Of a stretch of 35,599 nucleotides of DNA, positions 25,969 to 34,538 are shown piece after piece. The DNA is from Bacillus pseudomycoides. Lineage in GTDB: Bacteria; Bacillota; Bacilli; Bacillales; Bacillaceae_G. The notes under the pieces were generated by a model that did not search any database, was not told the DNA's origin, and saw nothing but the letters and a program-made list of their open reading frames with translations. Within the stretch, counting starts at the first letter, position 1. The number at the start of each line of letters is the position of its first letter. The stretch spans positions 1 to 35,599 of the forward strand of contig NZ_NVOY01000003.1 in assembly GCF_002551005.1 (NCBI RefSeq), given 5' to 3'. Both the position numbers and the translations under genes were made by a program.

Positions 25969-26581
25969 TTTGGATGTTCTTTATCATTTCTTTGTTTTCG
26001 TTCATCATTACATATTGATCGAGAGATTGCTGGTATTGGAACATTTCAACTTCTAATGGGCTTGGTTCCTCATTAATACGCTTTTGAAATACGTGATTAA
26101 AAAAAAGAATCATTCCAAGTCCAAGCCCTAACGAATATGGGATTTGAAATAAAAGTGGCTTTTGGTTATTTTCTCCTGTAATCATGTAATACAAACGTTG
26201 ATGCACTTGCTGCATACTAACGTCTTCATGAAAATAAATAATCGCAAGAGCCGCCCCGACAAACAGTAATAACCACACCATTCCAAAAAAAAATGGATTT
26301 ACTTGTTTTTTTTCGTATACAATTTCAACAATCGTTTGTGCTGAACCGAGCAAATTAATTTCTAAACTGCTAGAATACTGCCAAATAGCCTGAATCACTT
26401 TCATCACATCAATTACAACATGCGTTTTATCTTTCTTTGTAATTTTGTATATAACCTGTCGTTTTATCTCATCTACAATACGTGACTCTCCAACTACTTG
26501 TGCAACGTCACCAATTTTAATCTCATAAGCAGGTGACACTTGTAGACGATTCCTCATCTTTACATATATCGTTTGCTCCAC
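25961..26581 (-). CDS. spoVAA: SpoVAA, first protein of the spoVA operon
   Basis: The second GTG (26581) is chosen because it lies 6 nt after AAGAGGTG; the first GTG is inside that site. The 206 residues equal the length I recall for B. subtilis SpoVAA. The N-terminal half is soluble (QTIYVKMRNRLQVSPAYEIKIGDVAQVV), followed by two membrane helices at about 115-135 and 155-175. It begins the operon behind a SigG-type promoter and is part of the dipicolinic acid transport complex. Confidence 0.94.
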   Translation of the reverse strand: MEQTIYVKMRNRLQVSPAYEIKIGDVAQVVGESRIVDEIKRQVIYKITKKDKTHVVIDVMKVIQAIWQYSSSLEINLLGSAQTIVEIVYEKKQVNPFFFGMVWLLLFVGAALAIIYFHEDVSMQQVHQRLYYMITGENNQKPLLFQIPYSLGLGLGMILFFNHVFQKRINEEPSPLEVEMFQYQQSLDQYVMMNENKEMIKNIQND

Positions 26582-26613
26582 TCCAATCACCTCTTAACTA
26601 TTCCTCGTAGTTG

Positions 26614-26643
26614 TAGTATGGATATTGGAAATTTTTCTAATAC
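26614..26643 (-). promoter_or_regulatory. SigG-type promoter of the spoVA operon
   Basis: On the minus strand, GTATT (26639-26643), 18 bp, then CATACTA (26614-26620) fits the SigG pattern GHATR-N18-CATNHTA with one mismatch. SigG is the late forespore factor known to drive spoVA. Confidence 0.75.
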
Positions 26644-26661
26644 AACTTTTTTAAAATAAAA

Positions 26662-26688
26662 AACGAATAGACTATTCGCCTATTCGTT
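26662..26688 (-). terminator. Terminator of the spoIIA operon
   Basis: AACGAATAG (26662-26670) pairs perfectly with CTATTCGTT (26680-26688). The minus strand continues with TTTT. The sigF stop codon lies in the loop, so the right arm is coding sequence. Confidence 0.9.
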
Positions 26689-27430
26689 CCTTCATTTGCT
26701 TTAATATTTTCTTTTCCAGCCTCGATACTTGTACTTGAGAGATCCCTAAACGCTCCGCTACTTCCGATTGTGTCTGGTCTTTATAATACCGCAAATAGAC
26801 AATCAACCGTTCACGCTCATCTAATTCACGAATTGCTTCTTTTAACGCAATCTTATCAAACCACTTTGTTTCAGAGCGATCCGCAATTTGGTCTAAAATA
26901 GTAATAGGATCACCATCATTTTCATACACCGTTTCATGTATCGACGATGGTGTCCGACTTGCTTCTTGCGCCATTACAACTTCTTCTGGCGTTAGTTCTA
27001 ACGCCTCTGCTATTTCGGTAATTGTCGGTGCACGGCCATACTCTTTTGATAATTCATCTTTCATTTTACGAATTTTATTTCCCGTTTCTTTTAACGAACG
27101 ACTTACTTTCACTGTTCCATCATCACGTAAAAAACGCTGAATTTCTCCAATAATCATTGGAACTGCATATGTTGAAAACTTTACATCAAAAGATAGATCA
27201 AATTTGTCTACAGATTTTAGCAACCCAATACAGCCAATTTGAAACAAGTCCTCCGGCTCATAACCGCGATTTAAAAAGCGTTGTACAACGGACCAAACAA
27301 GCCTCATATTATTTTGAATAATTAAATCTCTCGCTCCTTGATCGCCCTGTTGACTTCTTTTAATTAATTCTTTTAATTCCTGATCCTTTAACTGCCCTTT
27401 TCCTTTTTCACTTCTGACCTCTATGTCCAT
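26672..27430 (-). CDS. sigF: RNA polymerase sigma-F factor (forespore)
   Basis: The start is the ATG at 27430, 8 nt after TAAGGAG; a TTG six bases earlier is too close. The 252-residue sigma factor has region 2 (RLVWSVVQRFLNRGYEPEDLFQIGCIGLLKSVDKFD), region 3, and a region 4 helix-turn-helix (QSEVAERLGISQVQVSRLEKKI). SigF is the first forespore-specific sigma factor. It is held inactive by SpoIIAB and freed by dephosphorylated SpoIIAA. It is the last gene of spoIIAA-spoIIAB-sigF. Confidence 0.98.
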   Translation of the reverse strand: MDIEVRSEKGKGQLKDQELKELIKRSQQGDQGARDLIIQNNMRLVWSVVQRFLNRGYEPEDLFQIGCIGLLKSVDKFDLSFDVKFSTYAVPMIIGEIQRFLRDDGTVKVSRSLKETGNKIRKMKDELSKEYGRAPTITEIAEALELTPEEVVMAQEASRTPSSIHETVYENDGDPITILDQIADRSETKWFDKIALKEAIRELDERERLIVYLRYYKDQTQSEVAERLGISQVQVSRLEKKILKQMKERIGE

Positions 27431-27442
27431 AGGCAATTCTCC

Positions 27443-27883
27443 TTAATTGCATAGAGCGTTACTTTTTGATAGATGCTTCGTCAAATGGATCGTTGTCCCG
27501 AAAGATTCATTAGAAATAACCTCTACTTCGTCCATAAAATTTTCCATAATGGTAAATCCCATTCCAGAACGCTCTAATTCGGGTTTAGTTGTAAAAAGGG
27601 GTTGCCTTGCTTCATCTAAATCTAGAATTCCAATCCCTTCATCACGAATTGTTAACTTTACCATACCATCTTCCAAAATAACCGTAATATACACAATGCC
27701 ATCTGAATTTCCTTCATATCCATGAATAATGGCATTCGTTACTGCCTCAGACACGACGGTTTTCACTTCCGTTAACTCTTCCATCGTTGGATCAAGCTGC
27801 GCAATAAAAGCGGCAACTGTAACGCGAGCAAACGATTCATTTTGACTTAATGCAGAAAATTGAAGGTTCATTTCATTTCTCAT
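27443..27883 (-). CDS. spoIIAB: Anti-sigma-F factor / serine kinase SpoIIAB
   Basis: The 146-residue protein is a GHKL ATPase. Asn50 in [13 protein letters not shown] is the N-box, Asp81 in RDEGIGI is in the G1 box, and GMGFTIM (107-113) is the G2 box. SpoIIAB binds SigF and keeps it inactive, and it phosphorylates SpoIIAA. Its ATG follows the spoIIAA stop with no gap, and its ribosome site GGGGGTGG lies inside spoIIAA, keeping expression of the switch partners linked. Confidence 0.98.
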   Translation of the reverse strand: MRNEMNLQFSALSQNESFARVTVAAFIAQLDPTMEELTEVKTVVSEAVTNAIIHGYEGNSDGIVYITVILEDGMVKLTIRDEGIGILDLDEARQPLFTTKPELERSGMGFTIMENFMDEVEVISNESFGTTIHLTKHLSKSNALCN

Positions 27884-28234
27884 CTATGCCACCCCCAATG
27901 TTGCGAGCGCATGCGCTTCATTTTCTTCTAAACGAATAATTTTAAATAGCCCTGACATCTCAAATAAGCGCTTTACAGCAGGAGAAATTGCACAAACAAC
28001 CATTTCGCCGCCTAAACTTTTGACATGTTTATATCTTCCTAATACAACACCAAGGCCAGAACTATCCATAAATGCTAATTGCTCTAAATTTAAAATAATA
28101 TGATGAACATGATGCGTCTCAATCATATCAGTTACTTTCGCTCGCAACTCTTCAGCAGTATGATGATCCAGCTCGCCTGCTAAACGAACACATAAGACGT
28201 CACGCTTTACTTCTAAATGGATGGAAAGACTCAC
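27884..28234 (-). CDS. spoIIAA: Anti-sigma-F factor antagonist SpoIIAA
   Basis: The 116-residue STAS-domain protein carries Ser58 in FMDSSGLG, the residue phosphorylated by SpoIIAB and dephosphorylated by SpoIIE. Unphosphorylated SpoIIAA displaces SigF from SpoIIAB. It is the first gene of the operon, preceded by a SigH-type promoter and a GGAGGAAA ribosome site. Confidence 0.98.
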   Translation of the reverse strand: MSLSIHLEVKRDVLCVRLAGELDHHTAEELRAKVTDMIETHHVHHIILNLEQLAFMDSSGLGVVLGRYKHVKSLGGEMVVCAISPAVKRLFEMSGLFKIIRLEENEAHALATLGVA

Positions 28235-28288
28235 TCTATTTCCTCCTTACATTCAAAATTCGCGTATACACGCAAAATATATAAGAAG

Positions 28289-28318
28289 TTTTTCTCTAAA
28301 ATAAATGTAGAATCCTTC
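28289..28318 (-). promoter_or_regulatory. SigH-type promoter of spoIIA
   Basis: On the minus strand, GAAGGATTC (28310-28318) matches the SigH -35 RNAGGAWWW at 8 of 9 positions. After 12 bp, AGAGAAAAA (28289-28297) matches the -10 RNNGAATWW at 8 of 9. SigH is known to drive spoIIA at the start of sporulation. Confidence 0.7.
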
Positions 28319-28397
28319 CACCTGACAAAAGAAGTACTATTTCGTCATAAAAAGAACCTTCTTTATAAATCCAAATCAAAAAACCGACATAAAACCA

Positions 28398-28510
28398 TTC
28401 TTTTTCGGTGGGCGAGAGCATCTGGCCATACATAGAAGCGGTCAGTTCCCTTTCCTGCCACATACAAGGTAAAACAAAGTGAGAAAGCAAGTGTAGGCTC
28501 TTCTGCATAG
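28398..28510 (+). repeat. Dispersed intergenic repeat, copy B
   Basis: This copy is related to 18990-19106 in the same orientation. The core 28413-28443 differs from copy A at 3 of 31 bases. Later blocks (AAAACAAAGTGAG at 28471-28483 and CTTCTGCATAG at 28500-28510) match at similar spacing. CTGGCC and GGTCAG (28422-28427, 28440-28445) can pair with one G-U. It lies between the dacF terminator and the spoIIA promoter. Confidence 0.7.
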
Positions 28511-28597
28511 CCGCAATCTATATTTCGAAAGATGAAAATGGATTCATATAGAAACATCTCTCACTATCGAAATCATAGCAAAATTACTAAAAGAGAA

Positions 28598-28618
28598 AGC
28601 GGCAACTATATTGCCGCT
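28598..28618 (-). terminator. Terminator of dacF
   Basis: AGCGGCAA (28598-28605) pairs perfectly with TTGCCGCT (28611-28618), followed on the minus strand by TTCTCTTTTAG. Two bases of the dacF stop codon are in the stem. The T tail is interrupted, so efficiency may be moderate. Confidence 0.8.
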
Positions 28619-29795
28619 ATTTCGATGTCGAAAACATCCCAAAACTTCGTTTAAATAACTCCCACCAGCTCGCTGCTGCAACATCTTCTTTTGCAACAAT
28701 TGTTTGTTTAAGTAGCACTTCATTCCCTTTTTTGATAACAAGTGTACCTAAGGCATCTCCTTTTTTAATTGGAGCTTTCACCTTCTCCTCAGCAACTACT
28801 TCTTTTTTAATATTCTTCATTGTTTCTCCTTTTTTCATTAGAAGGGAAACATTTTCAGAAGCTACTAAGTCGACTGTTTCTTTTTTGCCTTTTCCTACTT
28901 TTACTGTTTGAATTTTTTCACCTCTTGTAAACATCTTTTTCGTCATATATTGACTAAATGCATAATCAAGAAGCTTTGTTACTTCCGCATTTCGTTCCTT
29001 TGATGTTGGAGAGCCCATAATAACAGAAATGACACGCATCCCGTTTCGTTCTGCAGATGCGGTTAAACAATATTTTGCTTCTGTTGTAAATCCTGTTTTT
29101 ACACCGTCAACACCTGGATAGAAACGAACAAGCTTATTTGTATTTACAAGCCAAAACTTCTTATCCGTATCTTCTCGTAAATAATCTTCATATTTTCCTG
29201 TATATTTACGGATTAATGGGTATTTCATCAATTCTTTTGCCATAACGGCCATATCATATGCCGTTGAATAATGATCCTTTGCTGGGAGACCTGTTGGATT
29301 TTGAAAATGAGTATTTTTTAGTCCTAAATCTTTTGCTTTTTTATTCATCCTATCTACAAATCCTTCTTCTGATCCAGCAATGTGTTCAGCAACGGCAACT
29401 GATGCGTCATTTCCAGATGCAATGGCAATGCCTTTTAACATTTCATCGACTGTCATTTCTTCACCAGGTTCAAGGAAAATTTGTGAACCTCCCATAGAAG
29501 CAGCGTGTTCACTCGTTCTCACTTTATCTGTCAGTTTTAATTTTCCTTTTTCGATTTGTTCCATAATGAGTAACATGGTCATAATTTTTGTCATACTAGC
29601 AGGCGGCAACTTTTCATTTGGATTTTTGTCAAACAAAACTTTCCCTGTATCCTGCTCAATTACAATTGCTGACGATGCTTGTTCCGCTAGTTTTGGTTTT
29701 GTTTCCGCTTCTTTTTTCTCAGACTGTGCAAAACCAACTGGAACAGCGGAAAGCAATAACATGAAACAAACAAGTATTCCTATTAATCGCTTCAT
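28617..29795 (-). CDS. dacF: D-alanyl-D-alanine carboxypeptidase DacF
   Basis: The 392-residue penicillin-binding protein has a signal peptide (residues 1-23). It trims the terminal D-Ala from peptidoglycan stems and in B. subtilis limits spore cortex cross-linking from the forespore side. The active-site motifs are SMTK (Ser67-Lys70), SGN (127-129) and KTG (233-235). The C-terminal beta domain (from about 290) ends in an amphipathic helix (ASWWELFKRSFGMF) that anchors the protein to the membrane. It lies upstream of spoIIA as in B. subtilis, with a separate terminator here. A GGAGGGTTAG ribosome site precedes the ATG. Confidence 0.95.
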   Translation of the reverse strand: MKRLIGILVCFMLLLSAVPVGFAQSEKKEAETKPKLAEQASSAIVIEQDTGKVLFDKNPNEKLPPASMTKIMTMLLIMEQIEKGKLKLTDKVRTSEHAASMGGSQIFLEPGEEMTVDEMLKGIAIASGNDASVAVAEHIAGSEEGFVDRMNKKAKDLGLKNTHFQNPTGLPAKDHYSTAYDMAVMAKELMKYPLIRKYTGKYEDYLREDTDKKFWLVNTNKLVRFYPGVDGVKTGFTTEAKYCLTASAERNGMRVISVIMGSPTSKERNAEVTKLLDYAFSQYMTKKMFTRGEKIQTVKVGKGKKETVDLVASENVSLLMKKGETMKNIKKEVVAEEKVKAPIKKGDALGTLVIKKGNEVLLKQTIVAKEDVAAASWWELFKRSFGMFSTSK

Positions 29796-29823
29796 GACTA
29801 ACCCTCCATTCTATATCACACCT

Positions 29824-29851
29824 ATTTTTTCCAAACGAGGGGTTTTTATAC
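29824..29851 (-). promoter_or_regulatory. Candidate SigF-type promoter of dacF
   Basis: On the minus strand, GTATA (29847-29851), 14 bp, then GGAAAAAAT (29824-29832) matches the SigF -10 GGnnAnAnT fully and the -35 GYWTA. The spacer is one base shorter than usual. It would start transcription about 22 nt before the ATG. Confidence 0.5.
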
Positions 29852-29871
29852 CATAATTTTCTAAAAATGAG

Positions 29872-29900
29872 TTGACAAATAATGATGTACTATTTATTGT
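29872..29900 (+). promoter_or_regulatory. SigA promoter of the ytr-type ABC operon
   Basis: TTGACA (29872-29877) is a perfect -35 box and TATTGT (29895-29900) a good -10 box, 17 bp apart. Transcription would start near 29907, inside the operator. Confidence 0.8.
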
Positions 29901-29904
29901 ATTA

Positions 29905-29929
29905 AGTGTATTACACCTAATAGTACACT
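29905..29929 (+). promoter_or_regulatory. YtrA operator AGTGTA-N13-TACACT
   Basis: AGTGTA (29905-29910), exactly 13 bp, then TACACT (29924-29929) fits the inverted repeat I recall for YtrA of B. subtilis. A second, nested dyad GTGTA-T-TACAC with TATTA/TAATA flanks is centred at 29911, and outer arms TGTACTATT / AATAGTACA span 29886-29927. Repressor here would block the start site. Confidence 0.8.
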
Positions 29930-29959
29930 CATACTTTTTTTAGAAAGGAGACTTTGCTC

Positions 29960-30379
29960 TTGCACATTCAACTAGATCCAAGAAGCAACACTCCGATATG
30001 GGAACAAATTGTTCATAATGTTAAAGAGCTAATTCTAAGAGGGATGCTCGAATCTAGCGATAAACTCCCTTCCGTTCGTGAACTTGCCTCTTCACTTGTG
30101 ATTAATCCGAACACAGTGAGTAAGGCTTATCAAGAATTAGAGCGACAAGGAATTATCGAAACGCTGCGCGGCAAAGGAACATTCGTCTCGCAATCCATTA
30201 CTCCCGCACAAGATGAAAGGAAAATCGCTATGGTAGAAAAACAATTCCATCAATTGTTACTAGAAGCTTCGTATCTTGGTATTTCAAAAGAAAAAATTCA
30301 TGATTGGATTGATTCATACTATAAAGAATTAGGAGGAAATACGTATGCTAAAGGTGACGAACGTAAAGAAAACAATTGA
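29960..30379 (+). CDS. ytrA: YtrA-type GntR-family transcriptional repressor
   Basis: I choose the TTG at 29960, 9 nt after AAAGGAG; a TTG six bases earlier is too close. The 139-residue protein has a GntR winged helix: the helix-turn-helix DKLPSVRELASSLVINPNTV and the wing IETLRGKGTFVSQ (about residues 35-78). A short helical C-terminal domain follows, as in the YtrA subfamily. YtrA regulators repress their own ABC transporter operon; in B. subtilis cell-wall antibiotics induce it. Its last 35 bp overlap the ATPase gene. The operator at 29905-29929 supports autoregulation. Confidence 0.88.
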   Translation: MHIQLDPRSNTPIWEQIVHNVKELILRGMLESSDKLPSVRELASSLVINPNTVSKAYQELERQGIIETLRGKGTFVSQSITPAQDERKIAMVEKQFHQLLLEASYLGISKEKIHDWIDSYYKELGGNTYAKGDERKENN

Positions 30380-31226
30380 TAATCAAACGATATTAGAAGA
30401 TATTTCATTTACTTTAAAAAAAGGGAGCATTGCCGGATTACTCGGAAGAAACGGAGCTGGAAAAACAACATTATTACGGACACTCGTTGGAATCTTAAAT
30501 CCAGATGAAGGCACTGTTACCTATAACGAAGTTGACGTACACAAACATCCTGAAGTAAAACAAACAGTTGTTTATGTTCCAGACTCTACAAATGTATTAA
30601 GCGGATATACAGTAAAAGAAATCGTAAAATTTTATAAAGCAGTCTATCATAATTTCAATACAGACTATTTCTATCAGTTACTAGAACGTTTTAACTTGCC
30701 AGAAAAACGCATTCGCAGCTACTCCCGCGGAATGAAAGCATTATTAGCAATGATCTTAGCCTTTTCTACTGGCGTAGAATACATTATTTTAGATGAGCCA
30801 ACAAACGGACTTGATCCAATTGTAAAAAGACAAATCTTGCAATTTTTAATTGAAGAAGTAGCAGAACGCGACATTACCATTCTCATTTCGACACATCACT
30901 TAGATGAAATTGAAAAAATCGCAGACACAGTCATCATTTTAAAAGATCATACAATCGCATCGATCACAGCTTTAGACGATACAAAATCACGATATGCAAA
31001 AATTCAAGTCGCTTATGAGCGTTCACTACCACAAAAGCTAGAAAACTTAAGCAACGTGAAAGTATTACAACAAACAGGGAAAGTATACACCGTTTTAATC
31101 GAAGGCAACGTAGCAACTACGTTAGAAAAATTTCATAAAGAGCAGCCGCTCTTATTAGAAGAATTGCCAATGTCACTTGAGGATGTATTTGTTACGGCTT
31201 TTGAGGAGGGGTCACATGTTTCATAA
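30345..31226 (+). CDS. ABC transporter ATP-binding protein, YtrB-like
   Basis: The 293-residue protein is an ABC ATPase. Walker A is GRNGAGKT (34-41), the signature is YSRGMK near residue 128, Walker B is YIILDEP near 148, and the H-loop is STHHLDE near 185. The signature is SRGMK rather than SGGQ, common in this exporter branch. It is the only ATPase in the operon within the window and is followed by four membrane proteins. The ATG lies after AGGAGGAAATACGT, inside the regulator gene. It energises export or sensing by the partner permeases. Confidence 0.93.
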   Translation: MLKVTNVKKTIDNQTILEDISFTLKKGSIAGLLGRNGAGKTTLLRTLVGILNPDEGTVTYNEVDVHKHPEVKQTVVYVPDSTNVLSGYTVKEIVKFYKAVYHNFNTDYFYQLLERFNLPEKRIRSYSRGMKALLAMILAFSTGVEYIILDEPTNGLDPIVKRQILQFLIEEVAERDITILISTHHLDEIEKIADTVIILKDHTIASITALDDTKSRYAKIQVAYERSLPQKLENLSNVKVLQQTGKVYTVLIEGNVATTLEKFHKEQPLLLEELPMSLEDVFVTAFEEGSHVS

Positions 31227-32298
31227 GGCGTTGTGGATGCGGACATTTAAACAGGGGAAATATGTACTTCTACTCTTTTGGTTAAGTAGTTTATATATAC
31301 TTCCTTATGCATATTATATTGCTGCACAATCAGAACTGCAGCAATCAAAAATGAAATGGGATGATCATGTATATTATTATTCCTATCATTTTCGAATAGA
31401 TGAACCTGTCCTGATACAAGGCATTGCGCTCATCGCACTCGCTTGTGCTTTAATTGGATGGGAACGGAATACTCAATCTGCCGATTATCTTTTCTCTATG
31501 CCTTTTAAGCGAAAAGATATTTTTCTAACAAAATGGTTGTTTGGTGTTTTTAATATTATAATCGTAAATTTTGTTTGTTGGATTAGTATGTGGGGAATCA
31601 AAAAAGTCTCTTTTCATAATGCTTATCAAGATTTTAGCCCGTTCCATGCTTATTTTATCTACCTAACAATTGTACTAATTGCTATTTATACATTCTCTTT
31701 ATTCATTGGAACAATTACTGGAAATATTTTTTCACAAGGCACTTTAACTGCGGCCATTTTATATCTTCCATATGGTTTAATTTTACTAGTATCTGGATTT
31801 GTTTTTGTTCATACTGGAGGGGCAACCGAGGATCGATATAAAATTGAGAGTAAAACTAGATATTACTTAGAACAAGTAAGCATTATTGCACCGTTCCATG
31901 AATTTTACATTAGTTACAGCTACCAGCCTGAAATGACATTTGATCGTGACGGTCATAAAATCTCAGAATCACCTACCGTAGACCCTATGGAGAAAACGTC
32001 GATTCCACCTGTTTGGAAATTGCTGAATCCATTCGTTTATATCATTCTATTTTTACCATTAGCGATCATTTTATATACACGCTCTCCTAATGAACAAAAC
32101 GGAAAAATCCTATTGTTTCCACAGCTACAGAAATGGTTAATTGGCTGTACAGTCCTTTGCTTTGCATTACTCGCAGGACGAACATTTGGAATAAATGCTT
32201 TATGGATTTACTATGTAACCTTTTTAGGAGCAGGGTTTATTAGTTATACGGTTTTAACTCGCTTACTAAAATGGAAGTTTTCCTTTAATGGAAGATAG
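31216..32298 (+). CDS. ABC-2-like permease A1 (YtrC/YtrD-type)
   Basis: The start is the ATG at 31216 behind GAGGAGGGG; it overlaps the ATPase gene by 11 bp. The 360-residue protein begins MFHKALWMRTFKQGKY and has about eight membrane helices. A roughly 75-residue polar, probably extracellular, loop lies between helices 5 and 6. Signature segments are LIGWERNTQSADYLFSMPFK with KWLFGVFN, and YTRSPNEQNGKILLFPQLQK near the C-terminus. It ends LLKWKFSFNGR. It is the first of four tandem paralogues and most resembles A2 (33418-34488). Substrate is unknown. Confidence 0.88.
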   Translation: MFHKALWMRTFKQGKYVLLLFWLSSLYILPYAYYIAAQSELQQSKMKWDDHVYYYSYHFRIDEPVLIQGIALIALACALIGWERNTQSADYLFSMPFKRKDIFLTKWLFGVFNIIIVNFVCWISMWGIKKVSFHNAYQDFSPFHAYFIYLTIVLIAIYTFSLFIGTITGNIFSQGTLTAAILYLPYGLILLVSGFVFVHTGGATEDRYKIESKTRYYLEQVSIIAPFHEFYISYSYQPEMTFDRDGHKISESPTVDPMEKTSIPPVWKLLNPFVYIILFLPLAIILYTRSPNEQNGKILLFPQLQKWLIGCTVLCFALLAGRTFGINALWIYYVTFLGAGFISYTVLTRLLKWKFSFNGR

Positions 32299-32346
32299 CG
32301 ATATTTTTAATCAAGAAGCGAACACATACAAATAGAGGTGAATTAC

Positions 32347-33405
32347 ATGTTCCATAAGGCATTATGGATGCGAAACTGGAAACAAGGAAAATATATTGTA
32401 TTGCTATTCTTTTTTAGCTGTCTCTACTTTTTTCCATATGAATATTATCAAGCAGCACAACAACAGCTTAATTCTTATCATAAACTTCATATAGAAGGAA
32501 AGTTTTATTATGAATATACTTTTTATTCCTCTAATAGTTTTTGGATAGCCTTTATTGTAATTATTTTAGGATGTCTTTTAATAGGTTGGGAACGTAGAAA
32601 TCAATCTGAGGATACGCTTATGGCCATGCCGTTTAAACGACGTGATATTTTTTTATCAAAATGGCTCTTTGGAGTGGTTCATATTGTAGGTTCTTTTTTC
32701 ATAAGTTGGATACTTATGTATCTCATTTATAAGTCAACAATTCACTTTGAATATCAATCATTTTATCCATTTCACCGATACTTTCTCTATGCAATTGTTT
32801 CGTATGTAGCAATCTATACAGCTACCTTATGTATTGGAACATTTACAGGGAGCATTATTTCACAAAGTATCTTTAGCATTACTTTTTTAATTATGGGATG
32901 TAGCGTATTTTCACTAGGACTTTCTTTTCTAACTACTCATTGGAATGCAATAGACAAAGAAAGTTATTGGAAAAAGTCTGAAACACTTTATGAATTCAAT
33001 GACAAAACAAGTATTTCCGCTCCTATAAACAAATTTACTATCGATTACAATTATGATCCAAGAAATCGTCGTACCGATGATAATGAAAATACTCTAAAAG
33101 GTCCTGCTTTTCATCAATATTATTCTGCCAAAGCAATGCTGGTTCCTGTCTTTTATACAATTTGTTGCTTACTACTTGGCACAGTTCTTTTTACACGGAC
33201 ACGAAATGAAAATAATATGAAAATCTTTCTTTTTCAAAAACATCGCTTGCTATGGATATGGGGGACTATCCTATACTTCGCTTTAATAGGTGGACGGTTT
33301 TCAAATCCTTTTGGCTTATTATTGAAATACTACGTCGGCTTCTTTTTACTTGGGAGCATCACCTATTTCATACTATCTCGTGCTACCAAATATAAAATCT
33401 TTTAA
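32347..33405 (+). CDS. ABC-2-like permease B1 (YtrC/YtrD-type)
   Basis: The start is the ATG at 32347; the in-frame GTG nine bases earlier is part of the GAGGTG ribosome site. The 352-residue protein begins MFHKALWMRNWKQGKY and has about eight membrane helices like its neighbours. It keeps LIGWERRNQSEDTLMAMPFK and KWLFGVVH. Its C-terminal motif is the most diverged of the four: FTRTRNENNMKIFLFQKH replaces TRSPNEQNGKILLF, and it ends SRATKYKIF. It lies 48 bp after A1 and 12 bp before A2. Confidence 0.87.
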   Translation: MFHKALWMRNWKQGKYIVLLFFFSCLYFFPYEYYQAAQQQLNSYHKLHIEGKFYYEYTFYSSNSFWIAFIVIILGCLLIGWERRNQSEDTLMAMPFKRRDIFLSKWLFGVVHIVGSFFISWILMYLIYKSTIHFEYQSFYPFHRYFLYAIVSYVAIYTATLCIGTFTGSIISQSIFSITFLIMGCSVFSLGLSFLTTHWNAIDKESYWKKSETLYEFNDKTSISAPINKFTIDYNYDPRNRRTDDNENTLKGPAFHQYYSAKAMLVPVFYTICCLLLGTVLFTRTRNENNMKIFLFQKHRLLWIWGTILYFALIGGRFSNPFGLLLKYYVGFFLLGSITYFILSRATKYKIF

Positions 33406-33417
33406 AGGAGCGATCCT

Positions 33418-34488
33418 ATGTTTCAAAAAGCATTATGGCTTCAAACATACAAGCAAAGTAAATATATCGTATGGTTATTTTGGCTCGTTAACTTTTATAT
33501 ATTATCATGCAAATATTATTTAGCCGCTAGGGAACAACTAAATTTTTTCCACGATAATATGAAATGGAACTATCGTTTTCATTACAACTATTTTTTCCCT
33601 GATGAAACTATAGTAATACAAGGTGCACTTGTTATTGTTTTAGGTTGTGTACTTATCGGCTGGGAGCGTCACAATCAATCTATCGAACTCCTTTGGTCGA
33701 TGCCATTCAAGCGAACACATATCTTTCTTACAAAATGGCTTTTTGGTGTTTGTAATATTATGAGTGTTCTAGTATTAAACTGGGGAATTTTCGCCATTAT
33801 GAAAAAAACAACTTTTCATAATAAATATCAAATATTTTCACCGTTTCACTATTACTTTCTATACGCAGCAATCCTACTCGTTGCAATCTATACGTTAACG
33901 CTATGTATCGGAACAATTGCTGGAAATATTGTATCACAAGGATTTTTAACTGCAATTGTTCTTATTTTACCGTTCGTATTGTCTATTTTAATTGCTGGAT
34001 TCATTTCTGTTCATACGAATAATTCGTATGATAACACTTACGAACAAGAAAATGCATATATGAATAAAGCTGAAAAACTTACTGTCTTTTCACCTATGAT
34101 ACATTTTCAAATTTATTTTAATTACGATCCACAGTCTGCCTATACTGATAAAACAGGAAAACGAATCAATGAGCCTAACTTTAGTTCTATTCCGTCTCCT
34201 TGGACATTAATAAGCCCTATTGTATATACATTGATTTTATTACCATTAAGTACGTACTTATATACTCGATCACCTAACGAACAAAACGGAAAGATACTAC
34301 TTTTTCCGAAGTTACAAAGGCTCTTTATTGTTTGTACGGTAACGTGCTTTGCCCTGCTTGGTGCTCGTTTACTGGGAGGAATCAATTCGTTAGTAAGCTA
34401 TTATATCGGTTTTCTAGGTACAGGAGTTATTACTTATCTCATTCTGTCTCGTGTGTTAAAATGGAAATTTTCTTTCATAGGAAGATAG
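33418..34488 (+). CDS. ABC-2-like permease A2 (YtrC/YtrD-type)
   Basis: The 356-residue protein starts at ATG 33418 behind AAAGGAGCG. It begins MFQKALWLQTYKQSKY and keeps LIGWERHNQSIELLWSMPFK, KWLFGVCN and YTRSPNEQNGKILLFPKLQR. It ends VLKWKFSFIGR, nearly the same end as A1. About eight membrane helices are visible, with a large polar loop between helices 5 and 6. It is the first gene of the second cassette copy. Confidence 0.88.
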   Translation: MFQKALWLQTYKQSKYIVWLFWLVNFYILSCKYYLAAREQLNFFHDNMKWNYRFHYNYFFPDETIVIQGALVIVLGCVLIGWERHNQSIELLWSMPFKRTHIFLTKWLFGVCNIMSVLVLNWGIFAIMKKTTFHNKYQIFSPFHYYFLYAAILLVAIYTLTLCIGTIAGNIVSQGFLTAIVLILPFVLSILIAGFISVHTNNSYDNTYEQENAYMNKAEKLTVFSPMIHFQIYFNYDPQSAYTDKTGKRINEPNFSSIPSPWTLISPIVYTLILLPLSTYLYTRSPNEQNGKILLFPKLQRLFIVCTVTCFALLGARLLGGINSLVSYYIGFLGTGVITYLILSRVLKWKFSFIGR

Positions 34489-34538
34489 CGATACTATTCT
34501 AACCAATTCAAATATACGTATTAATCGAGGTGAATTAC

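Larger units (their letters stand above)
28235..28616. other. Intergenic region between dacF and spoIIAA
   Basis: This 382-bp gap holds the SigH-type promoter of spoIIA, repeat copy B and the dacF terminator. The minus-strand reading frames inside it have no ribosome sites or family resemblance. Confidence 0.65.

Noticed and set aside
29816-29960. Repeats near the ytr promoter considered as a CRISPR-like or att site.
   Set aside because: They are short inverted repeats that fit the YtrA operator; no spaced direct repeats or integrase gene is present.
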